Program-made: the position numbers and the translations under genes | NCBI GenBank assembly: GCA_030435675.1 | Contig: CM059624.1 | Span: forward strand, 2,380,769-2,444,768 | Origin: Steinernema hermaphroditum | Lineage: Eukaryota; Nematoda; Chromadorea; Rhabditida; Steinernematidae | Reading direction: 5' to 3' | DNA length: 64,000 nucleotides | Part shown: piece after piece, positions 23,027 through 34,045 of the stretch | How positions within the stretch are numbered: position 1 is the stretch's first letter | Layout: every line of letters starts with the position of its first letter | The notes under the pieces: generated by a model | The model's database searches: none | What the model saw: only the letters and a program-made list of their open reading frames with translations | What the model was told of the DNA's origin: nothing

Positions 23027-24291
23027 ATGTAAAATAATTTGTGTGATACAGTCGTTTTTTTCGGCTTTCGCATGTCCGTCGGACGATATTTTCAAATGTC
23101 ATTTCGGATTAGAAATGAAAATCGACGTGGGCAACCCAAAAATATCTGCCAAATGCCACAAATTGTGTTGTCATTTCAATGCCCTTGTATTGTATTCGAA
23201 TTCGATATCGCTATCAGTAGGGTTCATTAGATCATTAGAACATTAAATAAGTTATGGGAAAATGTCTATATTCAATTACAATCCCCCCAAAAAAAGGCCA
23301 AAAAAACTGTAGCCCTGCGGGCGTAGCATCACCAGAGACATAGTAGAAGTAGAGCGCTACCATCTCAACTGTCTGCGTGGCTCATTGCGAACGTTCTCCG
23401 TTTGTAAGCGAGCGTTGTCGAGTTCGGTTCCCCTCGGGGTCCTTATTTTGTGTGGGTGTTTCCGCCGTGCGCACGGAAAAACACACACACACACACAGAC
23501 CAACGGACCCGTCGGTTCTCCGTTTATATATAGGGGATTACGGGACCAGGGCCGGTGTTCAACTGACCCCAACCGAGTATGAATCAAACGCTTTTGCTGT
23601 CCGAATATCCCGTAAATCCGAAAAAAAATCAGAAAATCCTAATGCCCATCCCTCTCGAACGATCGTATAATTCTCCACGTTCTCGTTTGTCATGAGCTCG
23701 CTGTTCATCAGTTAATAAATACTCAAACTGTCAGTAAAATCATGAGAAATAAAGCAAAAATAGAACATCTGACAGAAGATCCCTTCAATGTGGTTATCGG
23801 TCGGCGTTGACCTCAGAGGTTAATTATAACTTAAGCAGTCGCTACGTGGAGTTCCTAGAGCGCACCATGAAGTTTTGGATCCATTTGGAACGAAAACTCA
23901 ACAGACAGTTTGTGGACTTCAGTGAGTTTAACTTTGAGCGTTTTACACCACTTACTCTGGAAATAAATATACCTTTTTTCATTATTCACACGTTACACCT
24001 TTCTCGACTCGTTGACCTATCATCAAGCAAGTCAACCTACCTTAAAAAAGCGCTTATTCAGCGTCTTACGTCAAGCAAACACAATGACGAAGCCGATGTT
24101 TGTGCGCCTAGTAACGTAGCCTGTGATCTCAGATCGGTCGTACAAAAGGTCGTCAGTTCATAACGCGCGCGCCCCCCAAGTAAACACCGTCTGTTTGACG
24201 AAGGAGGCGCGCTTTGGAGATTCCGGAATTCCACGGATCACCGCTGTTGATATTTGCCGGAGTCACGGCATTTCTGTCAGTGTCACTCAGG
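23027..24291. other. intergenic with tRNA-like repeat and CA run
   Basis: Contains a decayed tRNA-Thr-like sequence (23371-23442), a (CA)n run of about nine units near 23482-23499 and no recognised exon. The last ~100 bp is the promoter side of the DOMON-like gene. Confidence 0.5.
23371..23442 (+). repeat. decayed tRNA-Thr-like sequence
   Basis: Aligns with 10631-10701: GTGGCTCATTGCGA (A box) and TTTGTAA (TGT anticodon loop), then GAGTTCGGTTCCC (weak B box). Stem pairing is largely lost. Probably a tRNA-derived SINE or pseudogene of the same family. Confidence 0.45.
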
Positions 24292-26483
24292 ATGCGTTTT
24301 GCCGTCGCCCTCTTCGGCGCTCTCTTCTTGGGTGAGTTCTGTTTGTTTAGGGACCTGTTGGGTGCTGAAGGCTGCACAAAATAAGATCTTTGTCATCAGG
24401 TACTTGGCCAGCTAAGAATAGAAAGCATGAGAGAAAATGATTATTTATAAGAGAACTATTTAGGCGCGTCTGCTCAATACCAGTACACTTCGACCTACGG
24501 TCAAACTCAGAACACCTACCACTTCAACGATGGCGCTGGACCGCAATGCTGGTTCTCCAACTCCAACGGCTTCAACCTCAGCTGGACTGTGGACAATAAT
24601 CTGAATGTCATCTTCAATCTCCGTTTCCCCAACTACCCGACCTATGCCAGCTGGTTGGGAGTCGGTTTTGGCAACAATGTAAGTGGTGTTTGCTTAGCTA
24701 TTGGGTTGTTACAGAAAACGGAGGATATGCAGGAGGGGCATCCGAACGCACAGTCTGGGGACACAATCAATCATCCATGCGAATTCATTAACCCATCTGA
24801 TCCCAGGGCCACCCAATGGGAAAATATACAAAAAAAACGCCATTTTCAAAATAACAACCCAATAGAACTACAACTATAACGCAAACAGTCTATCACAGTT
24901 CTCATTGGTGAACCTTCAGAATTGTCCGCCTCAAATCACGCTAAAAATTGGCACATTATTAAACGTTAACTTTAAAAGTTCGTTGGCCAGCACACACCGA
25001 ACTTTTGGAAGTTACATCCAAACCAATATGGTCAATATTATGACACCTGTCACGAACCTTTCTGTGATCGAACTGGCCAATATTCGTTGTGTGCTTTTGG
25101 TGGTCATTTCAAGATAGTAAACTAAGAACGAACGCAACTTTGAAAGGCCGGCTAAGCCGCCGGGTTTTTGATGTTAACGTTCAATACGGTATGCGTACCT
25201 GTGTAAATTTTCATTCTGTAGATCTGATATCTAAGTAAATCTGAGACGGACACTTCGGCAGGTTCTCATGTTAGTAATGTTGTTTACCTTTGGTGGAAAT
25301 GGTTTATGAGAAAATCTCTTTATTAAAGACAAGAGGCCTCAACTGTAAAATTCCGTCTCTTTTGCTACGATGATCACTCTGATAAGATTGATAAGAATCT
25401 AGCCACTACAGCCTTGTTTAGTCCCAAAACATCTCCCTCATCTTGGTCGAAGTGGCCAACAACCAAGTCAGCATCGCCTCCGCCAAGATGGTTAACGACA
25501 ACATCCAGAAAGCGTACTCTAACTCTCTCGTTTCGGCGACTGGACTCATCAACGGCAATGTTCTGCAGGCCACCTTTGTGAAATCGCTGAAGGAGATTCA
25601 GGACACCGCCCAGGGAAGCCCATGTGTCCAGTGGAACGTAGGTTGAGATATTTCCCATCGATATCATCAAAAACTTGCAGTTCTACGCCACTCCTCGAAT
25701 GAACGGAACCAGCCAGATCCCACTTACCAAGCAGATCTGCAATGTCGATCAGACCTGTCCCTACTTGGGTACTCAAACCGTGTTCGGCGCCCAGCAGGAT
25801 CCAGGCTATCAGGTCCAGTTTGGTCAGCCAGACTATCAGTATGGTCAAGCTGGACAGAGTGGGTTCCAAGGTGGATATAACTATCAATATGGTAGGAATT
25901 TTGAATAAAATGTGTCTCTATGTAGGACTTTTTAGGTCAACCTGGACAGCCTGGACAAGCTGGTTATCAACAGCTCAATTACCCCCAGCCCCAAGGTATG
26001 CATCTATCCAAAATTTTCAGATGTAATATAACCATCCCAGGCGGCTTCCAGTACTCCACACAGCACCCCAACCAAGCCTATCAACAACAACAGCAGCTGT
26101 ACAACAATCCTCAGAACTACGGTAGCCAAGACTTCTACGTTCAGAACCCGAACTACCGTTTCCTCGACGATCAACTCCTGCAGCGCTACGAGCAGAATCA
26201 GAACGTCTATCAGCAGCGCATGAGAGACCCTACTTATCAGCAGAACGGCCCCTACACCACTCAAGCTCCGCTGCTCAACAACGACCAGCAGAACCAGGTG
26301 AACTACCAGCGCATTCAGCAGGACTACCGTAACAACCCGAACCCGTCGGCTGGCAAGACGTTCACTAACAACATCTACGGATATGATTACCGTAGCAATC
26401 CTAACCAGCAGTATACCTACACATCGAACAACCAACAACAGTATCAGCCACCTCAGTATCAGCGAGTTGTCCCGGTTTTGTAA
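24292..26483 (+). CDS. secreted DOMON-like protein with Gln/Tyr-rich tail
   Basis: The model is join(24292..24331, 24464..24678, 25422..25637, 25681..25891, 25936..25995, 26041..26483), 394 aa, all phases consistent. Residues 1-18 are a signal peptide (MRFAVALFGALFLGASA). Residues ~35-160 fit a DOMON fold: FNLSWTVDNN, then ASWLGVGFGNN, then ILVEVANNQVSIA. DOMON domains bind heme or sugars and are often extracellular; a ligand residue cannot be named here. The part encoded after the 743-nt intron may lack one short exon. From residue ~205 the protein is Gln/Tyr/Pro/Asn-rich low-complexity sequence, including GQPGQPGQAGYQQ. Exon 1 is the same length, has the same phase and is closely similar to exon 1 of the secreted protein gene at 39.1 kb. 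An extracellular structural or cuticle-associated role is plausible. Confidence 0.75.
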
Positions 26484-26818
26484 CTTTCATTCAAACAGAT
26501 ATAAACTGATTTTATCCGAAGCAGCTGCAAGACAGAAACCATGCTGAGAATTTAGGGAGTGAACTGTGATACGTGCTACTGTACAACCGACACCAGCTAA
26601 TCCTGGGAACTTCTAACCCGACACCAAAAATTGTCGGTCCGTCGACTATGATCCACAAAGCAGGCGGCTTCCTGGCGATCTGACCACTAATAATCACTAA
26701 ACGTTTCGAACATGTTCGTGGTCGGAAACAATGACAAGCAATCAGCCCACGGCCTCCAGATTTGTAGTAAACAAAACTTCAGTCATGGATAATTAAACCA
26801 CTTATACAAGACATTTTA

Positions 26819-27169
26819 TTAGACGAAACTTGGACGTTAACGAGGGTCGCAGAAAGAAAGCTGGAGACCAGCCAGCATCGAATGGAACGGAGAATGCTTA
26901 GCATCAGGCTACTGGACAGAAAGACGAACGAGTGGCTGAGAAGAGTTACCAAGCTGAAGGATGTCCACGGATGAACGGCAAGAAGGAAGTGGAACTGCGC
27001 CTGGAAGATTGCTCGTGAAACGCCTGAGAAGTGGTCGACGAAGCTCGAAGAATGGCGACCACCTATAACACGTCGGATTGGAAGGCCGAGGACCAGATGG
27101 CGAGATGAGATCACGAAGAAAATAGGAACGCAACGGTGGCGACAGCGAACAAGAGAAGAGGATTCATAA
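26819..27169 (+). mobile_element. non-LTR retrotransposon 3' remnant (RTE-like)
   Basis: An open frame with one internal TGA (near 26969) and a terminal TAA encodes the C-terminal part of a LINE reverse-transcriptase ORF. Typical motifs are ETWTLTRVAERKLETSQHRM, RRMLSIRLLDRK, and after the stop RRKWNCAWKIARE and RRIGRPRTRWRDEI. The catalytic core lies upstream of this fragment and is absent. It is a dead 5'-truncated copy inserted between the DOMON-like gene and the next decayed gene. Confidence 0.75.
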
Positions 27170-27418
27170 TGGGTGTGGCTCGATGTTATGTTGACGATAC
27201 CACAAATAGTAAATCGTTAAATCGCAAAATCGTAAATCGTCGTCGGAGTCAAAGTAATTCTTGTCAACTTTCTTCGTCATATCCGGAGTTTTCTGTTCAT
27301 CCTCTCTATGTTCGTAATAAAGATGGAATTGGAAATCTGGTTCTTGTAATTTGTGTTTTATGCATTACAATACTTACATGTAAGGGTTTATATTGAATAA
27401 TATTGCGTAGTCTACATC

Positions 27419-28331
27419 ATGGACACAATTCCTTATGAGTTCGTAGAGTCAGTCGTAGAGCTGCTGCAGGAAGAGTCACTGCGCTCCCTGTGGGATGTTG
27501 CCAATCGACACTGGGACGGCATCGCTCAGGCTTCTGCATATTGCAAACCGTCAATATCTCAGCATTCTTCTCACGTCTACTGAGGACGGATTTAGCTGCA
27601 ATTTCTACAACTTTGATTACGAAAAAACCGTGACGCTATCGGAAGTGGAAAATCTCGGCCCGCAATACGTTCGATTCATAGAGGTTTTGGACTACACCGG
27701 ATGCTAGATCGACCATTCCGAAAATAAGTTGCTGGAATACAAGGCAAAGGACGCAACGATGCTTTTCAAGAAATGTTCGCCTCAGTTTATGCCAGAACAT
27801 CGTACACTGTTGCGGCTGTACAACAGAGAAAGTTCTCCTGAGTTCAAAAGGCGAATCATGAATAGTCTCTTTCGGTCAGTGTATTTCACAACGTTGCATC
27901 TGACATACGTCGGTGCTGAACCAGAGACGTTCCTGAGAGACCATATAGACAATTATCCTGGCTTGACCAGCATTACTCTAGATGGAGACTGGCCTCAGTC
28001 GATCTTGGTTGATAATCAAAGATTTTGTCTTCATACCAAAATGAAGAAACAAGTTTTGCTATGGACCAATCGTGCCTTTGTAGACCATAATTTTGTCATG
28101 ACTTTTTTCAATTTCTGGAAAACGAATGGAGATTTCGAATTCCATCTTTGCTATGAACACGGAGAGGATGAACTGAATACTGTGGACATGATGAAGAAAG
28201 ACGAGAGGAATTACTACCTCTACAAGTGTAATGGCGCCGTTGACGAAGACGACAACATCGATAACGGCGACGAAAACGATGATGTTGGGTTCGGCAAGCA
28301 AAAATGTACAAAAGTCTATGACAAGAAGTAG
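27419..28331 (+). pseudogene. decayed nematode F-box-like family gene
   Basis: Starts ATG with MDTIPYEFVESVVELLQEES and LWDVANRHWDGIA, an N-terminus of the type seen in large nematode F-box-like families. A +1 frame change near 27500-27540 is needed to reach the frame containing NRQYLSILL and DYEKTVTL. That frame has an in-frame TAG at 27705-27707 and then continues unbroken from IDHSENKLLEYKAK to the TAA at 28331. The C-terminus is acidic (DEDDNIDNGDENDD). The WKTNGDFEFHL segment resembles the WK.S.GFY motif of the modules in the genes at 40-46 kb. Two lesions make it a probable pseudogene. Confidence 0.6.
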
Positions 28332-28347
28332 TCTGAAATACAATAAA

Positions 28348-28656
28348 TCATCGTCTTGATGTCGAGCCGGTCGGTGGCGGTGCACATGTATGAATCGCCG
28401 AATCTACAGAAACAGCATCGGAACTTCTTCTTCTCGGGACGTTTGCGGCACAGGGATTCGAAGCTTGAACTGCTTCTGACAGATGGATCCTTCGTCCAGA
28501 AGTTGCGTCTTCGCCGGCAATAGTGTTGGAGATATTCTGGGTGACCTCACACGCATCCGGTTTCCTGGCGTCATACATATTGTTCTCAGCGGTGGAGGAT
28601 GAGACTACCACTGAAAGATCAAAACATATCAGTCTAAGGTTCAACCATCGGTGCAA
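28348..28656 (-). CDS. uncertain open frame
   Basis: A minus-strand open frame of about 100 codons with no signature that I recognise. A second frame over the same bases is Cys/Lys-rich (RKRPEKKKFRCCFCRF), so the true frame is unclear. Acceptor-like TTTCAG sequences are present upstream near 28612. It could be the last exon of a small gene or noncoding. Confidence 0.2.
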   Translation of the reverse strand: MHRWLNLRLICFDLSVVVSSSTAENNMYDARKPDACEVTQNISNTIAGEDATSGRRIHLSEAVQASNPCAANVPRRRSSDAVSVDSAIHTCAPPPTGSTSRR

Positions 28657-28758
28657 GTTCAGTCTTTGCTCCTAGGGGCGGGCAGCTTTCATTCAAACGC
28701 ATCTAGAGGTGTGCACGTATAACAGGAGATGTGAAAGAGGCCAAGCAGAACAAAAAAC

Positions 28759-28980
28759 GGCATAAAGCCGTTTCAGGCGTCCCCCTGGATATCGGGCGTC
28801 CCCCCTTTTTTGTGGGATTTCAGGCGTCCCCTCTGAGATTTCAGGCGTCCCCCCTGCGATTTCAGGCGTCCCCCCTGGGATTTCAGGCGTCCCCCCTGAG
28901 ATTTCAGGCGTCCCCCCTGGGATTTCAGGCGTCCCCCCTGGGAGTTCAGGCGTCCCCCCTGGGATTTCGACCGTCCCCTG
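28759..28980 (+). repeat. left subrepeat array of the foldback element
   Basis: About ten units of a ~20-bp repeat (TTTCAGGCGTCCCCCCTGGGA and variants). On this strand it gives a repetitive QASPLGF-like reading frame that is not a gene. Confidence 0.9.
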
Positions 28981-29229
28981 GATTAATAACATTTTAATAA
29001 TTTTTAATATAATTAAAATTTAAAAAATTTAAATGAAATTTTCAGAATATTAATATTATTAAAATTTCATTAAAAGAATACATCACGTGTTGCAAGATTA
29101 ATTTATAACACGGAAGTTTAATGGAATTTTAGTAATATCAGAATTAGAAATTATAATTTAATCGTACTATACCTGCTGTCTTCCTCAGTCAAATCGTTCT
29201 CGTTCTTGCTTACAAAATCTTACAAAATC

Positions 29230-29590
29230 TACGTCATGTCTATGGTACAAAGGAGGTATCGTCACGTGTGCGCGGCTCTGGCGTGTAGGATGCATCTATC
29301 AGCGCACACGGAGCTCAATACCACGTACTCCAACGGGGGCTGTAACCGACTGAGCCGAGCTACCGTACCCTACCGTAGCCAAGCACGCACTACACAGGCA
29401 GGCTCCCGTCGCGACTGGGATACTGTACCAAAACGCAGCAGCGCTCGGGTACGGTAGTTCGACTCAGCCGGCGATAGCCCCCGTTAGAGTGCATGGTATT
29501 GAGTTCCGTGTGCGCTGATAGATGCATCCTGAATGCCAGAGCGGCGCGCACCTAATGACATCACCCCTGTACCGGAGACATGACGTAGCC
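29230..29590. repeat. nested inverted repeat inside the foldback element
   Basis: Arms 29230-29371 and 29447-29590 are reverse complements with scattered mismatches. Both share TACGTCATGTCT, GGCTCTGGC-type, GATGCATC and GAACTC/GAGCTCAATACCA strings. The loop is ~75 bp and contains GGTACGGTAG. This looks like a MITE inserted in, or evolved within, the larger element. Confidence 0.75.
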
Positions 29591-30002
29591 AGGCCTAACC
29601 GCAGTATCTCCTCATGGTGTAACAGAATCGGTGCGCGCATGACCTCATATTTAATCCAGTCGTCTAAGTAGTCGATTGACACCTCGCATGTGTCCAGAGC
29701 ACAACTGGACAAGAGTATATGCTATACCGGGCTATGGTCTGGACCTAACTCAAAATGGACATATACAAACGATAGCCCACCCTATGGCGCGTCGAACGCA
29801 CCTACGCACTTGTCCAGAGATGCACACCACACCGGGAAATGGGCTATCCCGGGATAAGGGAACTGCGTTTTCGGCATATCGGGTGCGCATACTATACGGT
29901 AGTATAGGCATTTCGGCTATTCGTTATTCGTTTGTCGAACCGAAAAGTTCCGACTGCTCCTAACTCACCAGGGTTTTGTGATATCTTGGAACATCTTGGT
30001 AC

Positions 30003-30190
30003 CATTCGAAAGCTAAATAAATTATCTATCTACTCTGTGTTTGTACTCGGCGGATTTTGAAATTCATCTTAGTTAGCGGGATATCAACCAAACAAGTTCA
30101 AAATTTGGATTAGCAGGCAGTTGTTGGCTCTCGACACGATTCGCCTGTGGGGGGCACGGGGAAGTATGAGGCGAGCGAAACACGCTTGTC
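30003..30190 (+). repeat. dispersed repeat block, copy 2
   Basis: Matches 225-440. Shared landmarks are TCGAAAGCTAAATAAATT, ACCAAACAAGTTCAAAAT, CTCGACACGATT and GGCGAGCGAA. It lies in the interior of the foldback element. Confidence 0.6.
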
Positions 30191-30707
30191 AAAGTGTTTC
30201 TCGAACAACGTCAAGAACAGCGGTTCGTCCTCTTGATTATCATGATCACCGGGACACGTCTACCTTGCTTATGTTTAAAATTAAAATAAAAAATGAATCT
30301 ATTTAAAAACATATTTAAAAATCTATTTCACCAATTTAAAATGTATTTAAAAAATAAATCTAGCCAATAGACTAAGCCTAAGCCATGCCTGGATTTGTCC
30401 GTGGGTCCGTGCAGGAACCTATGACCAGGGATTTATTCCGTTGTATGCTTGCAATTGATACACTTACCGTCCAAGATAACCAATGAAAATGGATAAAAAT
30501 GAATATAATTAATATGATAATTAATAAAAATTGGAGTTTCTGCATTTTACATTATACCGAGGCCATATTAGCCGACACCACATTATCTACCCGACCCAGA
30601 GCCCTTAATTTCAATTTAATGAAATTTTAGTGGTATTCAAATTCTGAAAATTTCATTTTAATTTTTTAATTTTAATTATATTAAAATTATTAAAATTTCG
30701 TTAATAC

Positions 30708-31068
30708 AGGGGGACGGTCGAAATCACAGGGGGGACGCCTAAAATCCCATGGGGACGCCTGAAATCTCAGAGGGGACGCCTGAAATCCCAGGGGGACGCC
30801 TGAAATCCCAGGGGGGACGCCTGAAATCCCAGGGGGACGCCTGAAATCCCAGGGGGGACGCCTGAAATCTCAGAGGGGACGCCTGAAATCCCAGGGGGAC
30901 GCCTGTAATCCCAGGGGGGACGCCTGAAATCCCAGGGGGGACGCCTCAAATCCCAGGGGTGACGCCCAAAAGCACAAAAAGGGGGACGCCTCAAAGCACA
31001 GGGACGCCTGAAATCACAAAAAGGGACGCCTGAAATCCCACGGGGGACGCCTGAAACGGCTTTATGCC
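30708..31068 (-). repeat. right subrepeat array of the foldback element
   Basis: About sixteen inverted copies of the ~20-bp unit seen at 28759-28980, with a few degenerate units near 30960-31020. The array is longer than the left one, as expected if unit number varies. Confidence 0.9.
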
Positions 31069-31468
31069 CAAAAAACTATAACGTCTGGGTTTGCTTTTCG
31101 ATCATCAGCACAGGTTGCGAAGCATCGTCTTTCGGTTAGATGAATGGAGAAAGGGATGAATCGGCACGCATCGCTTCTCTATACGTCTGATTTGCTTCAC
31201 GCTGATGCAAATATGCGGCTAATGAATTAATTCAGCCCGTTCCTTTCGTTGCCATTTCTGGCCGAGTCACCTTCACAACTTGAACCATTTCAATGCCTTT
31301 TAACGTCGTTTTGGCCCACTGACCTGTTCTCAATATATGTTAAGCTGTCCTCTTGTTGCTATCTTGTACAATGTCAGCTTCTTGATGTGTATTGCCACTC
31401 CTGAATAAATGAATGAAAGAGTTTTACTGAAACACAACATGTTCAAGTGTTTGCAAAACAGATCGTAT

Positions 31469-32089
31469 TTAACGCGACAATATAAGGATGTACAGAAGGA
31501 TCCCACCAACAACAGCGATACCAATTAACAGCAATGTATCTTTTTTATCTGAGTTGTTCTGCAACATTTTAGCATAGTGGTCAAGAAGAGAGACGAATTT
31601 CTTCAATGCAGTTGTTAGTAAGTGTTCGAGAGTCTTGTCATCCTTTCCTTTCACAAAAATGTGAGCATGTATCTTTATGGAGGACATCACTTTCTGGATA
31701 TCACTGCCTAAGTGCTCGTTCTTCCGAATATTGAAATAAGAATAAGCAAGAGGCGATCCGAAGGAAAGATGATAAAGCTCCGTTCCGATTGCTTGAACAG
31801 CCCATTTGACAATCTCGCCATCAAGAGGGAAGCTGATCTAGCTCACAACAACGTGAATAAGAATCCACGCTGCGGCAAAGCAGGCGGCCCTAATGGCAAT
31901 ATCCTCGATGTCGTCACCAGTAATTATGTCCTTGAGGAGGTCCACAGCAAACGCAGGTATTTTGATACCCGCGACTTTTCCAGCCAAGTAGGCGGCCTTC
32001 TCCGCTCCATATTCTTCGATATGGTCTCGGATTTTTTCAAATAAATCGGCCGGAATATTGTTTGGCGGTGTATCCAAGTGGTTGCCCAT
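31469..32089 (-). CDS. small tail-anchored membrane protein, unknown family
   Basis: The two-exon model is complement(join(31469..31693, 31847..32089)), 155 aa. The donor is GTTGTT|GTGAGC and the acceptor TATCCAG|AAAGTG; both sides are in phase. The ATG follows a TTTTTTCAG acceptor-like site. Exon 1 reads MGNHLDTPPNNIPADLFEKI then a helical region with IKIPAFAVDLLKDI, and a hydrophobic stretch FAAAWILIHVV. Exon 2 has KTLEHLLTTALKKFVSLLDH and a C-terminal hydrophobic segment (LLLIGIAVVGGILLYILIL) ending in SR, a tail-anchor pattern. The Gly at position 2 could allow myristoylation, but the following residues are not ideal. No family recognised; the two exons could alternatively belong to two separate genes. 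Confidence 0.5.
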
Positions 32090-34045
32090 TTTCTGCGTTG
32101 TCTGAAAAAACTAACTGACTCCTTACTGACTCGTTTACGAAAATGAAAATATAACTACTAGTTCGGATGAAATGGATCGCGAACAATCAACAGCAAAAAA
32201 AGAATATCGTTTGGCTTCTGTTCAAGTGGTTACACGTAACTGCAACACAATAATAATGAGCTGCAAAGAAGGAACTCGTATTATGATACGGAGGTTGATC
32301 ACAGAAATTTTCATATAAATTTTACACTTAAATTTATAATTTTACAGGTAAATTTCAGAAATATGACGCTCAAACTACAACCACGATGGAGAACAAACGG
32401 TCGACGCCAGCGGCTTGCTTGTTGCGAAAGAGTCGTCTTATCTCAGCAGTCTTCCCGCATTCAAATCAGTTTCAAATTTAAAATCGATTCGTGTCGAGAG
32501 TCATCGCCCTTTAGAATAATCGATCTCAATTGTTATATACCTTTTTTGAAAATCGATCGACGTATATGTCCAAAAAGGGCTCTCGCTATGTTATGTCAGC
32601 CGTCTTCAGCCTCCCGATTTTCGTTTTTTATGATTGGTCCATTCGGTTGCCGAATCCGGTGCGTCTTGGAGTACAGATTCGTTTTGGAGTACAGATTCGA
32701 GTATCGACTGTAAGAAGCTGTAAGCCACTGAACTCCACTACCGATATCCAAGCGCACATCTACTTCGGCTTCTGTGAGTGGATCCGCATGTGAACTGAAC
32801 GTTTTTGAGATTCGTACGCAGAGTTCTCCTCTTCTTAAGGAACCTCGAGCGCTTCTAACTTGGAAGCCGCACTTTCAGAATGAATACAATATGTGCATTG
32901 AGAAATGCGATAATGAGAAGATTACAGCTTTGTGCGATGATTAGCTCCTGCGATGCCTGGTGCTGCCGTCGTCCCCTTGTGGCGATAGTGATGACAGTCA
33001 CGAATGGTGACGATCGTCTTGTATTCCCTTAAGAGAAGGCAGCACGAAAATAGCTTGGTTAACATGTCGCTTGGTTAACACAAGGAGCAGGAACACGATC
33101 AGTCCTTTATTGGAGACACACACGAATAACAGGTTATGATAGGTAGCAGTCTACACTGTCCACCAATTTTGATAAATTTTGATTTCACTGTTTGCAAAAC
33201 AGGTAGCGGGTGGTGTCCGCCACTCGCTTCGCTTGCCCCGATTGGTCATGGAAATCTCTCATTCCTATGTTAAATATGATTTGTCTGATCTGCCCTCAAC
33301 AGCGACGAAGGCGGCTTGTCCGTAAAGCATCAATTCCGAATCGCACATCGATTCCAGACTAATTGGTTACTAGCCTCCTCAACATTTTATCAAAAATCTA
33401 GTTTAGGGCTTATTGTCTTGAATCAAGGGACTGTGCACAAACGTTGCACGTTGCAGCGTGACTTTGGGCCGGGGCGATCATTGCAACAACGGCCCAAAAC
33501 GACCACTCAATTCATTTTTGAGAGAGAGCGGACGAGTGGAGTATTACGGGGCTAGAAGTCGCTGAATTCACAACAATAATCACGAAAAAAGCCATTCTTT
33601 GTTGGCAAAAATAGCCCATAAAACCAAAGCTAAGCTGCCTAAGGTAGCCTAAGCTGTCCCGTTCCACGTCCAGCTATTCATGACACAAACTTGATCAAAA
33701 TCATAATCCAGGTTTTCGGGATTGAGCAAAGATCCAGCCATGATCTCTCTCACTTGAGACGTGCTCCTGGACATACAGTTTGTTTTGGTCCGGTCATGAA
33801 TGTCTCTTGTATCTGCTGTATCTTCTTGCTGGTCGATTTGTGGATAGTGAGACATAGTGAAGTTCTTTGCATACCTTGGAGCACATGCTTGTTACGTTAT
33901 CGCAACCTTATTTTCATACCAATGGCGCTTGTCGTAGATCTGGTTACCTTCTTGCATATATCATTTATGATACTTGCGACACAACGCATGCAAAGACATC
34001 GAATTTATTGAAACGTCACAATCGGAGATTCGCTTAAAGCGCGCT
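32090..34045. other. intergenic, no gene recognised
   Basis: I found no exon with supported boundaries. A short direct repeat of GGAGTACAGATTCG occurs near 32668-32699. Otherwise it is unremarkable sequence. Confidence 0.45.

Larger units (their letters stand above)
28751..31076. mobile_element. 2.3-kb foldback DNA transposon with 8-bp target-site duplication
   Basis: The element spans 28759-31068. Its tips are GGCATAAAGCCGTTTCAGG and the exact reverse complement, so it runs GG...CC. The 8 bases outside each tip are identical (CAAAAAAC at 28751-28758 and 31069-31076), a clear target-site duplication. Each terminal inverted repeat is an array of ~20-bp units built on GGCGTCCCCCCTGGGATTTCA: about 220 bp on the left (28759-28980) and 360 bp on the right (30708-31068). 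Each is followed inward by an AT-rich ATTAAAATTTAA-type stretch. The interior has no transposase frame but carries a nested hairpin and a dispersed repeat block. GG...CC tips with an 8-bp duplication fit the Merlin superfamily. Confidence 0.85.

Noticed and set aside
25374..26438. Long minus-strand frames opposite the DOMON-like gene
   Set aside because: Shadow frames of the plus-strand exons, which have consistent splice phases and a signal peptide.
28731..28997. Repetitive frames (QASPLGF and PGGTPEI types)
   Set aside because: They are translations of the foldback element's terminal subrepeats.
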